This document shows positions 1-5,139 of a stretch of DNA of 5,187 nucleotides, one piece after another. Where the stretch lies: positions 1-5,187 of the forward strand of contig USBH01000127.1 in NCBI GenBank assembly GCA_900552925.1, read 5' to 3'. Positions within the stretch are counted from its first letter, which is position 1, and the number at the start of each line of letters is the position of its first letter. A model generated the notes under the pieces. The model saw only the letters and a list, made by a program, of their open reading frames with translations. It was not told the origin of the DNA and did no database searches. This stretch comes from an uncultured Oscillospiraceae bacterium. Its GTDB lineage: Bacteria > Bacillota > Clostridia > Oscillospirales > Acutalibacteraceae. Both the position numbers and the translations under genes were made by a program.

Positions 1-38
1 TGCAGTCTCGTGGGCTCGGAGATGTGTATAAGAGACAG
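1..38 (+). other. Nextera (Tn5) sequencing adapter, i7 side; not biological
   Basis: The bases after the first four are the Nextera Read 2 transposase adapter, ending in the 19-base Tn5 mosaic end AGATGTGTATAAGAGACAG at 20-38. The first four bases, TGCA, would be the end of the i7 index; from memory they fit index N728, but four bases cannot prove that. This is untrimmed library sequence. Real DNA starts at 39, and the gene running off this end is truncated by library construction. Confidence 0.97.
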
Positions 39-349
39 GTCCCCTGCGGGATCTCCACGTCGTAGGTCAGCGCCGTTTCGCGCGAAAAGGTCAGCGTCCC
101 CTGCGCGCGGACCGCGGGCTTGCGGCTGAGGCCGCGCTCCATCGCGTGCAGCTCGAGCGCCTTGCCCGAGGCCGTCTGCGGGAACGCCTCGTCCTTTACC
201 GCTTCCAGCATACGGAGCGCCGTGTAGATCTCGCCCGCCAGCACGCGGATGCGGATCCCGGCGTCCGAAGCGTCGTCCGGCGCAAAGCCCGCCTGCGCCT
301 CATATTCCGCCGCCATGCGCGCGCGGATCTCCTCATACGTCATCTTCAT
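39..349 (-). CDS. Baseplate J-like protein (Mu gp47 type), N-terminal 103 residues only
   Basis: This is the start of a baseplate wedge protein of the baseplate J / Mu gp47 family, which helps form the ring around the hub of contractile and related phage tails. The visible part begins MKMTYEEIRARM. It carries the family's typical N-terminal signature: a helical stretch with a G-E-I-Y motif near residues 39-42, then TASGKALELHAMERGL at 59-74, RKPA at 76-79, and GTLTFSR followed by VEIPQGT at about 84-103. Family members usually exceed 300 residues, so most of the protein is missing because the library junction cuts it at base 39. The start at 349 overlaps the preceding wedge gene by 17 bases; an in-frame ATG at 343 is an alternative and would sit better behind the AGAGG. 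The family call is strong, from the motif and its position after hub, spike and gp46-like genes. Confidence 0.9.
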
Positions 350-689
350 CGCCCTCTTTTTTCCTGTGTACCGTCACACTTCCTTCGCCGAGCGGCGTCT
401 CCACAAACACGGTCACCGCGTCCGGCGCAACCGCCGCGCGCGCCGCATGGATCTCCGGGCAGTCCCGCAGCGCCTCGCGCGCAAAACCGAGCGCCTCCTC
501 CGCGCCGTGGTCCGCGGAGAGCGCCGCGTACGGCAGCCGGCTGCCGAGCGTGCGGTCGTACGGAAACGCGCCGCGCACCGCGTTCAGCCGGTTGTGCGCC
601 CGCTGCAAAAGCGCCTCAAGCCCCGAAAGCGTCTCGGGCAGGCCGAGCCCGTTCAGACAGACCGCACCGTTTTGGATCTTAATCTCCAT
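333..689 (-). CDS. Baseplate wedge protein, gp46/gp25-like
   Basis: The 118-residue product sits exactly between the spike and the baseplate J gene, where Mu has gp46 and other contractile phages have a gp25/gpW-like wedge component. Such proteins bind baseplate J and join the hub to the outer baseplate. The sequence shows a short N-terminal beta stretch (MEIKIQNGAV), a helix around residues 20-38, the segment GAFPYDRTLGSRL at 40-52 (a small-residue, FP-x-D, LGS-R-L pattern resembling the gp46 family), then a helix at 63-76 and a C-terminal beta hairpin (TVFVETP, GSVTVHRK). It ends in an acidic tail (EGDEDD). Its ATG overlaps the spike gene by 11 bases, and its TGA overlaps the baseplate J start by 17 bases, so the three are probably translationally coupled. 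The function rests on position plus this modest motif; a distinct small wedge family is possible. Confidence 0.65.
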   Translation of the reverse strand: MEIKIQNGAVCLNGLGLPETLSGLEALLQRAHNRLNAVRGAFPYDRTLGSRLPYAALSADHGAEEALGFAREALRDCPEIHAARAAVAPDAVTVFVETPLGEGSVTVHRKKEGDEDDV

Positions 690-1029
690 CGCCCGCCGCC
701 TTTCCCGGGAACACCTGCCCGTTGATGACGACCGCGCCGTCCGCGCGCAGCAGGATCTCCGCGCCGCCCGACGAAAACAGCCGCACCTCGCCGGGCTGCA
801 GATCGCCCGCGTCGTTGACCGCGCCGAGGCACACGCCGCTTTCCGGCAGCATCACGACCTTTTCCCCCTGCGGCACGCACACCGCCATGCCAAACGGCAC
901 GGCGACGGCCGGCGCGCGCCGCTCCATGTCGGTGCGCACCGTGAGCGCCGGGCCGCCGGTCGTCACGACGCCCGTTCTCGCGCCCGGCGCCGTCCGGTCG
1001 TCCAGCCGCCTGCTGATCCAATACTCCAT
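679..1029 (-). CDS. Baseplate spike / assembly protein, gp45 (gpV) type, short form
   Basis: The 116-residue protein resembles the central spike protein family of Mu gp45 and P2 gpV, which caps the tail tip and pierces the outer envelope or cell wall. An OB-fold-like beta region covers about residues 17-75, including AVAVPFGMAVCVPQGEKVVML at 41-61. It is followed by the typical repeat EVRLFSSGGAEILLRADGAV at 81-100 and then VINGQVF at 101-107, as seen in this family (I-x-L-x-A-D-G, I-N-G). Mu gp45 and P2 gpV are roughly 200 residues, so this form is short. It lacks the histidine-rich metal-binding apex (HxH) of the classic membrane-piercing spikes. The ATG at 1029 has GGGAGGA at 1041-1047, a rather long 11-base spacing. 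The gene follows the hub after a 63-base gap and overlaps the next gene by 11 bases. Confidence 0.78.
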   Translation of the reverse strand: MEYWISRRLDDRTAPGARTGVVTTGGPALTVRTDMERRAPAVAVPFGMAVCVPQGEKVVMLPESGVCLGAVNDAGDLQPGEVRLFSSGGAEILLRADGAVVINGQVFPGKAAGDGD

Positions 1030-1092
1030 CGGTTTCCCATTCCTCCCTTTTGAAAATTCCGTCGGCCGCTTCGCGCGCCGCCTTACCGCGTT

Positions 1093-1983
1093 TTACGCCG
1101 GGGCAAAGAGCAGCTCGGTCTCCTCCGTCCCGCGCGTCAGGCGGTAGCGCATCAGCCGCAGGCGCATGCCCGTACACCGCGCGCCGAGCTGCGGAAAGCT
1201 GCACAGGTCGCCCGGCGCAGCGTCGACGAAGCCCGCGCAGACGGCGCGCACGGAAAGCGCGGCGCGCTCCCCCTGCTCGAAAATCCCCGCCGGCGAGTCC
1301 CCCGCGTCCGAAGCCCGGTAGCGCGTGCGGCGCACACCGCTTGCGGCCGGGTTCTCAAAAACCGCGCTGTACGCGCCGGTCTTCGTGTTCTGCACGACGA
1401 CGCGACTGATCCGCGCGTACGGCAGCCGCCGCCTTTCGAGCGCGAGCAGCGCCGGCAGACGCAGTGTCTCCGGCCTGCGCGCGGCAAAGCACAGTTTCCC
1501 CGCGCGCGTTTCGTACGGCGTCACCTTGAGGAAGCGCTCCGAAAAGGCGCACAGCGCCGCCCAGCAGCTCGTGCCCTTCTCGATGACCAGCTCGCCCTGC
1601 TTCGGGCCGTCGTCCGCGCCCTCGGCGGAAAAGCCGAGCGGGCGCAGCAGCCGCTGCTCCATCAGCCGCAGCGAGGGCATCCGGATCGTCCCCGGCTCGG
1701 CCTCGTTGTCGAGCAGCAGCGCCGTGCGGCTGCGCAGCGAAAAGGACGTCGATTTCTCTCCTTTTTCAAAATGCACGGCCTGTTCGTCCACAATGCCGCG
1801 GAACACCGTCTCCCCGTTGTATTCCAGCCGCGCCGCGCAGGGCTCCAGCTCCGCCGGAAAGTCGAAGGCAAACGAAAGCTTCAGGCTGTCGGCCGGCGTA
1901 TCCGCGTCCCGCCTCAGGGTGATCCCGGCGGGCGGCCCCGCCGTAAGCTCCGTTCCGTCCGGCATGATGAAAAACACTCTCAC
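1093..1983 (-). CDS. Baseplate hub protein, XkdQ / Mu gp44 type
   Basis: The 296-residue product looks like the baseplate hub of PBSX-like (XkdQ/YqbQ) and Mu-like (gp44) tails, the trimer that connects the tail end to the spike. The N-terminal domain (about 1-95) has the typical order: a beta strand RVFFIMPDGTELT, a stretch with SLKLSFAFDFP at 33-43, and YNGETVFRGIVDEQ at 55-68, resembling the 'G..VFrG.Vd' motif of hubs. The middle (about 130-215) has a Trp-containing helix and a beta region. The C-terminal part has a PGDLC motif near 257-261 and ends in beta strands (MRLRLMRYRL, TEETELLF). The chosen start is GTG at 1983: it overlaps the previous stop in a GTGA arrangement and lies 8 bases after GAGGAGGTG, a near-perfect Shine-Dalgarno. 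The earlier ATG at 2091 would lie inside the LysM gene. The stop is TAA. Confidence 0.85.
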   Translation of the reverse strand: MRVFFIMPDGTELTAGPPAGITLRRDADTPADSLKLSFAFDFPAELEPCAARLEYNGETVFRGIVDEQAVHFEKGEKSTSFSLRSRTALLLDNEAEPGTIRMPSLRLMEQRLLRPLGFSAEGADDGPKQGELVIEKGTSCWAALCAFSERFLKVTPYETRAGKLCFAARRPETLRLPALLALERRRLPYARISRVVVQNTKTGAYSAVFENPAASGVRRTRYRASDAGDSPAGIFEQGERAALSVRAVCAGFVDAAPGDLCSFPQLGARCTGMRLRLMRYRLTRGTEETELLFAPA

Positions 1984-2492
1984 GGAATGTGCACCTCCTC
2001 GCCTGCCCGGAGCGCCCCGATGCACGCGATGTGCCGGTTCGCTTCCGCCAGCGCATCGATCGGAACGCCTGCAAAATACGCGTAATCCCAAAGGCTTTCA
2101 CCGCCCTGCGCCCGGTAGGTCCTGCCCGAAAGCCCGGCCGGCGCGTCGCCCGTCTCGACAAACGTGAAGCTGTACCCGACGACCTGCTTTGCCTCCACGC
2201 CGAGCAGCGAAAGCTCGCTGAGGACCGCCTCGAACGGCGCGCGCCCCGGCATGAACAGCGTCTGCACCGTGCCGAACAGCGATTCCAGCCGCAGGTAATC
2301 CTCCATCGCGGCGTCGCCCGTAAAGTATCCCTTTCCGCTCACGCGCCGCTTGTATGCGCCGACGCGCTGGACCTGCTCCCCGCCGCCGGGCAGGATGCTC
2401 TCGCGCAGCAGCGCCCTGTGCGCCACCTTGAGCTCCGCCGGGTTGAACGGGAATTCGAACGTCCCGAACCGCATCGACATCAAGTTCGCCAT
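1980..2492 (-). CDS. LysM-domain baseplate/tail protein (XkdP / Mu gp43 position)
   Basis: The 170-residue protein has two parts. Residues 1-115 resemble the tube-like N-terminal domain of XkdP-type proteins: RFGTFEFPFNP at 8-18, an RRVSGKGYFTGD segment at 49-60, a helix DYLRLESLF, then PGRAPFEAVLSELSLL and a final strand VVGYSFTFVE. Residues 126-169 form a LysM domain (TYRAQGGESLWDYAYFAGVP, then IDALAEANR and a closing GEEVHIP). In PBSX-like phages such a protein sits next to the hub and may contact the tail end or peptidoglycan. The start is bounded by a TAG directly before the ATG; internal ATGs at 2480 and 2474 are alternatives because no good ribosome binding site precedes 2492. The stop overlaps the hub GTG (GTGA). 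Unusually, the gene follows the tail-completion gene directly, with no tape measure gene before it. Confidence 0.85.
   Translation of the reverse strand: MANLMSMRFGTFEFPFNPAELKVAHRALLRESILPGGGEQVQRVGAYKRRVSGKGYFTGDAAMEDYLRLESLFGTVQTLFMPGRAPFEAVLSELSLLGVEAKQVVGYSFTFVETGDAPAGLSGRTYRAQGGESLWDYAYFAGVPIDALAEANRHIACIGALRAGEEVHIP
1992..2000 (-). promoter_or_regulatory. Strong ribosome binding site of the hub gene
   Basis: The minus strand reads GAGGAGGTG, a near-perfect match to the 16S rRNA anti-Shine-Dalgarno, 8 bases before the GTG at 1983. It decides the hub start in favour of GTG over the upstream ATG at 2091 or the internal GTG at 1977. It lies inside the coding sequence for the last residues of the LysM protein. 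Confidence 0.85.
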
Positions 2493-2512
2493 CTACATCA
2501 CCAGCCCATCCG

Positions 2513-2572
2513 TCATTCTGTCCGCCGGGTCGGCGCGGGGCGCGCCCGCACCGACTTCTCTTCATCCTCCAT
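2513..2572 (-). CDS. Possible 19-residue ORF at the neck-baseplate junction
   Basis: A short ORF (MEDEEKSVRARPAPTRRTE) begins 10 bases inside the end of the tail-completion gene. It has GGAGG about 12 bases before its ATG. Its TGA overlaps an ATG at 2516 in an ATGA arrangement, which opens a 7-codon frame that stops with TAG immediately before the LysM gene start. The peptide is highly charged (acidic start, Arg-rich end) and matches nothing I know. It may be a translational coupling leader, a remnant of a lost gene, or chance. The overlaps on both sides are the only support. Confidence 0.2.
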   Translation of the reverse strand: MEDEEKSVRARPAPTRRTE

Positions 2573-3254
2573 AGTATGCACCCGCCTCCGTTTCTGTCTC
2601 CGCTTCGGCCTGCGCGCCGCCGGCCTCAAGCTCCACGCGGTCCGCGCCCAGCTTTTTCCACACGCACGGCGCATAGCGCACGCCCGAGACACAGACGGCA
2701 AAGCCCGCAAGCGAAACGACCGTTTCCGGCGCCGCAAGCCCCGTGATCGTCAGCCGGTACACCGTCGGGCCGTCCGCCACCGTGTGCGGCGCTTCCTCGC
2801 CGACCGAGCCGAAGCGCAGCGTTTTCGTCTCCCGCTCGACCGAAACGCCGTCCGCCGTGCAGGCGGCGCCGCCGATCTCCAGCGCAACGCGGTTTTCCGC
2901 CGCCGCGTTCGACGACGCCTCGACCGTGCAGGGCGTCACCATGCACCGCAGCGCGCCGTCGTACTGCATCTCGCCGCGCGCCACGCTGCGCACCGTGCAC
3001 GGGATCGCCGCGAGCGCCGTGCAGACCGCTTCAAAAAGGTCCACCGCCGACCGGCGCTCCGCCGTGTACAGCCAGACGCCGAGCTTCACGCTGCCCGCGC
3101 CGTCCGTCACCGCTTCGCGCAGCAGCCCGACGCAGACCACCGGCCGCGCCGGTTTGCGGGAAAAATCCCCGTCGTACGCCATGCGCACATCGGCCTGCGG
3201 CAGCGCCGCCCGCAGCCGCTCCGTCAGCGCCGACGCAATTTCACTGCCCGTCAT
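2562..3254 (-). CDS. Tail completion/terminator-like protein with extra C-terminal domain
   Basis: The 230-residue protein sits after the connector and head-closure-like genes, where tailed phages encode the tail terminator/completion protein. Residues 1-113 fit that fold type: an N-terminal helix (EIASALTERLRAAL), a strand with PVVCVGLL at 38-45, a strand KLGVWLYT, a helix AVDLFEAVCTALAAI at 70-84, and strands ending CMVTPCTVEA. Residues about 120-213 form a separate beta-rich region I cannot assign, with LRFGSVGEE, VYRLTITGLA and FAVCVSGVRYAPCVWKKLGA as its best blocks. The end is low complexity (AQAEAETETEAG). There are eight cysteines, many for a phage neck protein. The ATG at 3254 follows GGGAGAG and overlaps the preceding gene by 14 bases; an upstream in-frame ATG at 3314 lies within that gene and lacks support. 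The terminator call rests on position and predicted topology. Confidence 0.5.
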   Translation of the reverse strand: MTGSEIASALTERLRAALPQADVRMAYDGDFSRKPARPVVCVGLLREAVTDGAGSVKLGVWLYTAERRSAVDLFEAVCTALAAIPCTVRSVARGEMQYDGALRCMVTPCTVEASSNAAAENRVALEIGGAACTADGVSVERETKTLRFGSVGEEAPHTVADGPTVYRLTITGLAAPETVVSLAGFAVCVSGVRYAPCVWKKLGADRVELEAGGAQAEAETETEAGAYYGG

Positions 3255-3561
3255 CGCTCTCCCGCCTTTCCTCCAAAAGCGCTTCCACGCACACGTGGCC
3301 CCGCAGCCCGGCAACCGGCGCGCACTCGAGCACCGTGTACGCGCCCTGCGCCGTTTTCACCGTGGCCGCCCCGCCGGCAAGCAGCTCCGCCGCGTCGCCG
3401 ATATAGCGGTAGAGCGGCGACGGCACGCTTCCGCACCGCCTGTAATCGTCCGTGCCGTTCTGCCGGTCCCGGCCGACCGCAAAGACGGCGCCGCGGCGCT
3501 TATAGACCGCGCCGTCCACGCACACCTCGACGCGCCCGGCCCGGCGGAACAGCCGCATCAT
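3241..3561 (-). CDS. Head-closure (stopper)-like neck protein, putative
   Basis: The 106-residue protein is predicted to be mostly beta, with strands at about 10-15 (VEVCVD), 24-29, 65-70, 75-80 (YTVLEC) and 88-94 (HVCVEALL) and a short YRYIGDAAELL stretch before the second half. Small beta proteins of about 100 residues at this position, after the helical connector and before the terminator, are typically head-closure or adaptor proteins that seal the neck after DNA packaging. I used the ATG at 3561 because it overlaps the connector stop (ATGA). ATG at 3558 and ATG at 3570 (with GGGG upstream) are close alternatives, giving 105 or 109 residues. It overlaps the next gene by 14 bases. The function comes mainly from gene order. 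Confidence 0.55.
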   Translation of the reverse strand: MMRLFRRAGRVEVCVDGAVYKRRGAVFAVGRDRQNGTDDYRRCGSVPSPLYRYIGDAAELLAGGAATVKTAQGAYTVLECAPVAGLRGHVCVEALLEERRESDDGQ

Positions 3562-3923
3562 GCTTCCCATGCGCGCACCCCGCCGAAGTAAAAGTCCGCG
3601 TCGTCGAGCAGGCCGGCAGCCGCCGCGGCGCAGGTTTTGTAATAGTCCAGCGCGCGGGCGCAGTTGTTTTTGTACTCGGCGCGCACGTCCCCGGCCGTCA
3701 GGCTGTCCGGCGCGCACGACGCGTCGACCAGCGCGAGCTGATACGCCGCGTAGGCGGCCGCGGCCGCCGTCAGCGCCTCCGCATTTGCCGCAGCCTCCGC
3801 TTCCGTGCAGCGCAGACGCGCTTCGACCATGCGCGCCGCGTCGCCCGCAAGCGTCTCCAGAAGCGATGCGCGGTCGTCCTCCGTCAGCAGCATGAGCCGC
3901 GCGAGCACCGCATCCCTGTCCAT
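3558..3923 (-). CDS. Head-tail connector (adaptor) protein, putative
   Basis: The 121-residue protein is strongly helical: a first helix at about 4-12, a long one from about 16 to 38, an alanine-rich helix at 41-66 (EAEAAANAEALTAAAAAYAA), and a C-terminal helix around 83-105 (YKNNCARALDYYKTCAAAA), ending FYFGGVRAWEA. Helical proteins of this size encoded directly after the major capsid gene are commonly the connector/adaptor (HK97 gp6- or SPP1 gp15-like) that forms the ring under the portal. Four helices and a Tyr/Trp-containing tail fit this. The ATG at 3923 has GGAGAGGAG 7 bases upstream. The stop overlaps the next gene's start (ATGA), implying translational coupling. A separate 73-base spacer containing a hairpin lies between this gene and the capsid gene. 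Confidence 0.65.
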   Translation of the reverse strand: MDRDAVLARLMLLTEDDRASLLETLAGDAARMVEARLRCTEAEAAANAEALTAAAAAYAAYQLALVDASCAPDSLTAGDVRAEYKNNCARALDYYKTCAAAAAGLLDDADFYFGGVRAWEA

Positions 3924-3930
3924 CCGCTCA

Positions 3931-3939
3931 CTCCTCTCC
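3931..3939 (-). promoter_or_regulatory. Ribosome binding site of the connector gene
   Basis: The minus strand reads GGAGAGGAG, 7 bases before the ATG at 3923. The site is strong and well spaced and supports independent initiation on the connector gene downstream of the capsid gene spacer. Confidence 0.75.
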
Positions 3940-3946
3940 GTCCCCC

Positions 3947-3981
3947 GCGGGTCGCCGCTCCGCCGCAGCGAAGCGGCCCGC
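3947..3981 (-). other. GC-rich hairpin between the capsid and connector genes
   Basis: In the 73-base gap after the capsid stop, GCGGG at 3977-3981 (first in the transcript) can pair with CCCGC at 3947-3951. Further in, CGC pairs with GCG and GCT with AGC, separated by a mismatch and a bulge, and the loop is about 7 bases. No run of U follows in the transcript direction, so it is not a classical intrinsic terminator. It could slow polymerase, stabilise the capsid mRNA 3' end or mark an RNA processing site. In DNA this rich in GC a hairpin of this quality may also be chance. Confidence 0.35.
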
Positions 3982-3996
3982 AGGGCTGATTTTTCC

Positions 3997-5016
3997 TCAG
4001 CTGCCCACCGTATAGGTGATGCCCTTCGCCGAGTCGGCGACGAGCTGCGCGAAGCCTGTGATCGCGCTGATGCCCGCGCGCTCCATCTGGCGGTCGATCA
4101 GCTTGTCGTAGTCGGTGACGATCTCGCCGGCCTGCACCATCTCGAGCGTGCAGCTCCTGTCGAGGCCGATGATCGTCGTGCCGTTCATCTCCGGCACATG
4201 CACGAGCGTCGCGCCGAGCGGCGTGATCAGCCTGCCCGTGCCGTGGAAGCTCTGGCCCGCCTGCGCGTCCTTGAACTCCGTCAGCTTCAAAAGCGCCTGC
4301 AGCGCGTCGGTGCCGACGAGCAGCGTCGTCAGGTTGTACGGGGAAAGCGAGCCCCAGAGCGCGACGAGGTCGTCGTAGGTCGGCGCCGCCGTCAGCGACT
4401 TCATCGTGATGCCTTCGCTCCCCTCGCTGCCGTCGCCCTCAAGGAGCAGGTCCGCCGCGTCGTTCATCTGCTGGCGCGCGATGTACGCGCCGATCTGGCG
4501 CAGCATCACCGTAAACAGGTCGAGCTTGTGGAAGCGCAGCGCCTCGTACGAGCTCGAGAGCAGGCGGCCGCGCTTGTGCAGCGTCACGAGCGTACCGCTC
4601 GTCTTGATGACCGTCTCGGGCAGCTTCTCGCCCTCCTTCACCGGGTCGGCGATCTTTTCGGTCGTTTCGGTCGAGGCCTGGATCGTGCGGTAGTCCATCC
4701 CGTTGACCATCGTGACCGTCGCCACCATGTCGGGCAGGTGGTTCACCATCTCCATGCCCTGCTTGACCGCGCGGGCGACGTACTCCGGGAACAGCGCCGC
4801 GCTCTGCGAGGAGGTGAAGAATTTCTCCACCGCGTCGCAGCCCGGGCCGCTCACCTTGATGCCGAAGCGCTTGAGCTGGCGCTGGTACGCGTCGAGCGAC
4901 GCCATCGGCGTGCCCGCGTAGTTGTGCGAATCGTCGAGCTCCTCGAGCACCTGCGTGAAGCTCTTGCCGGGCACGCCGTACATGCCCTTTTCCAGTGTGA
5001 TGTTCTCAAAACCCAC
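3997..5016 (-). CDS. Major capsid protein, HK97-like fold
   Basis: The 339-residue protein builds the icosahedral head shell. An N-terminal arm (about 1-65) leads to the family-typical segment SSQSAALFPEYVARAVKQGM at 69-88. The E-loop region is at about 108-150 (ASTETTEKI to TLHKRGR). A long spine helix at about 164-193 follows (LDLFTVMLRQIGAYIARQQM), then a P/A-domain region from 213 to the end with TPLGATLVHVPE and VTDYDKLIDRQMERAG. The size fits a capsid protein without a long N-terminal delta domain, so a separate scaffold, or one fused to the protease, would be expected upstream, off this window. The start is GTG at 5016, with AAAGGGGAG 7 bases before it. The stop is TGA. By a small hand count its GC is lower (about 62%) than a tail gene sample (about 72%). 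The capsid assignment is firm; the exact subfamily is not. Confidence 0.92.
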   Translation of the reverse strand: MGFENITLEKGMYGVPGKSFTQVLEELDDSHNYAGTPMASLDAYQRQLKRFGIKVSGPGCDAVEKFFTSSQSAALFPEYVARAVKQGMEMVNHLPDMVATVTMVNGMDYRTIQASTETTEKIADPVKEGEKLPETVIKTSGTLVTLHKRGRLLSSSYEALRFHKLDLFTVMLRQIGAYIARQQMNDAADLLLEGDGSEGSEGITMKSLTAAPTYDDLVALWGSLSPYNLTTLLVGTDALQALLKLTEFKDAQAGQSFHGTGRLITPLGATLVHVPEMNGTTIIGLDRSCTLEMVQAGEIVTDYDKLIDRQMERAGISAITGFAQLVADSAKGITYTVGS

Positions 5017-5023
5017 TTAAATT

Positions 5024-5032
5024 CTCCCCTTT
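5024..5032 (-). promoter_or_regulatory. Ribosome binding site of the major capsid gene
   Basis: The minus strand reads AAAGGGGAG, 7 bases before the GTG at 5016, in a short AT-richer spacer (AATTTAA). It supports GTG as the capsid start. Its first base coincides with the last base of the upstream gene's TGA. Confidence 0.8.
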
Positions 5033-5139
5033 CAGATGTAAAACGCGCGGTCGTCCGCCGCTCGCTCCGTTTTTTCCAGGCTTCTCCCCGCAAGCTGCGG
5101 CGTCACCGGCATTTTCGCGTCCGCCATGCGCTGCAGCGC
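5032..5139 (-). CDS. 3' end of the gene before the capsid gene (35 codons), unidentified
   Basis: A frame open from the library junction at 5139 ends with TGA at 5032-5034, 15 bases before the capsid gene. It encodes 35 C-terminal residues, beginning ALQRMADAKMPVTPQLAGRS and ending DDRAFYI. In phages of this type the gene before the capsid is usually a scaffold protein, a capsid protease-scaffold fusion, or a small decoration protein; nothing in this short piece tells which. That it is coding is supported by its position, the tight spacing to the capsid ribosome binding site and the absence of other genes here. The truncation is a library artefact. Confidence 0.55.
   Translation of the reverse strand, partial: ALQRMADAKMPVTPQLAGRSLEKTERAADDRAFYI

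Noticed and set aside
20..38. Inverted 19-base ends shared by both window termini (20-38 and 5140-5158), resembling transposon terminal repeats
   Set aside because: They are the engineered Tn5 mosaic ends of Nextera adapters, followed by known adapter and index sequence, not a natural mobile element.
1325..2167. Plus-strand frame of 280 codons, antisense to the hub and LysM genes
   Set aside because: It is Ser/Arg-rich without recognisable motifs, has no ribosome binding site context, and opposes two well-supported baseplate genes.
2098..2565. Minus-strand frame of 155 codons starting right after GGAGG at 2565
   Set aside because: It shifts frame across the LysM gene and yields a Gly/Arg-rich product with no domain, whereas the LysM frame has clear family motifs.
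2743..3591. Plus-strand frame of 282 codons, antisense to the neck genes
   Set aside because: It has low-information composition and lies opposite overlapping minus-strand genes with good start signals.
1989..3989. Plus-strand frame of 666 codons, antisense to five genes
   Set aside because: The product is Arg/His/Pro/Ala-rich with no domain. It is antisense to a coherent set of phage genes; high GC with biased third positions leaves the opposite strand free of stops.
5128..5139. 12-base palindrome GCGCTGCAGCGC exactly at the insert end
   Set aside because: It is coding sequence cut by the Tn5 library junction, and such palindromes are common in GC-rich coding DNA. I do not read it as an attachment or packaging site.
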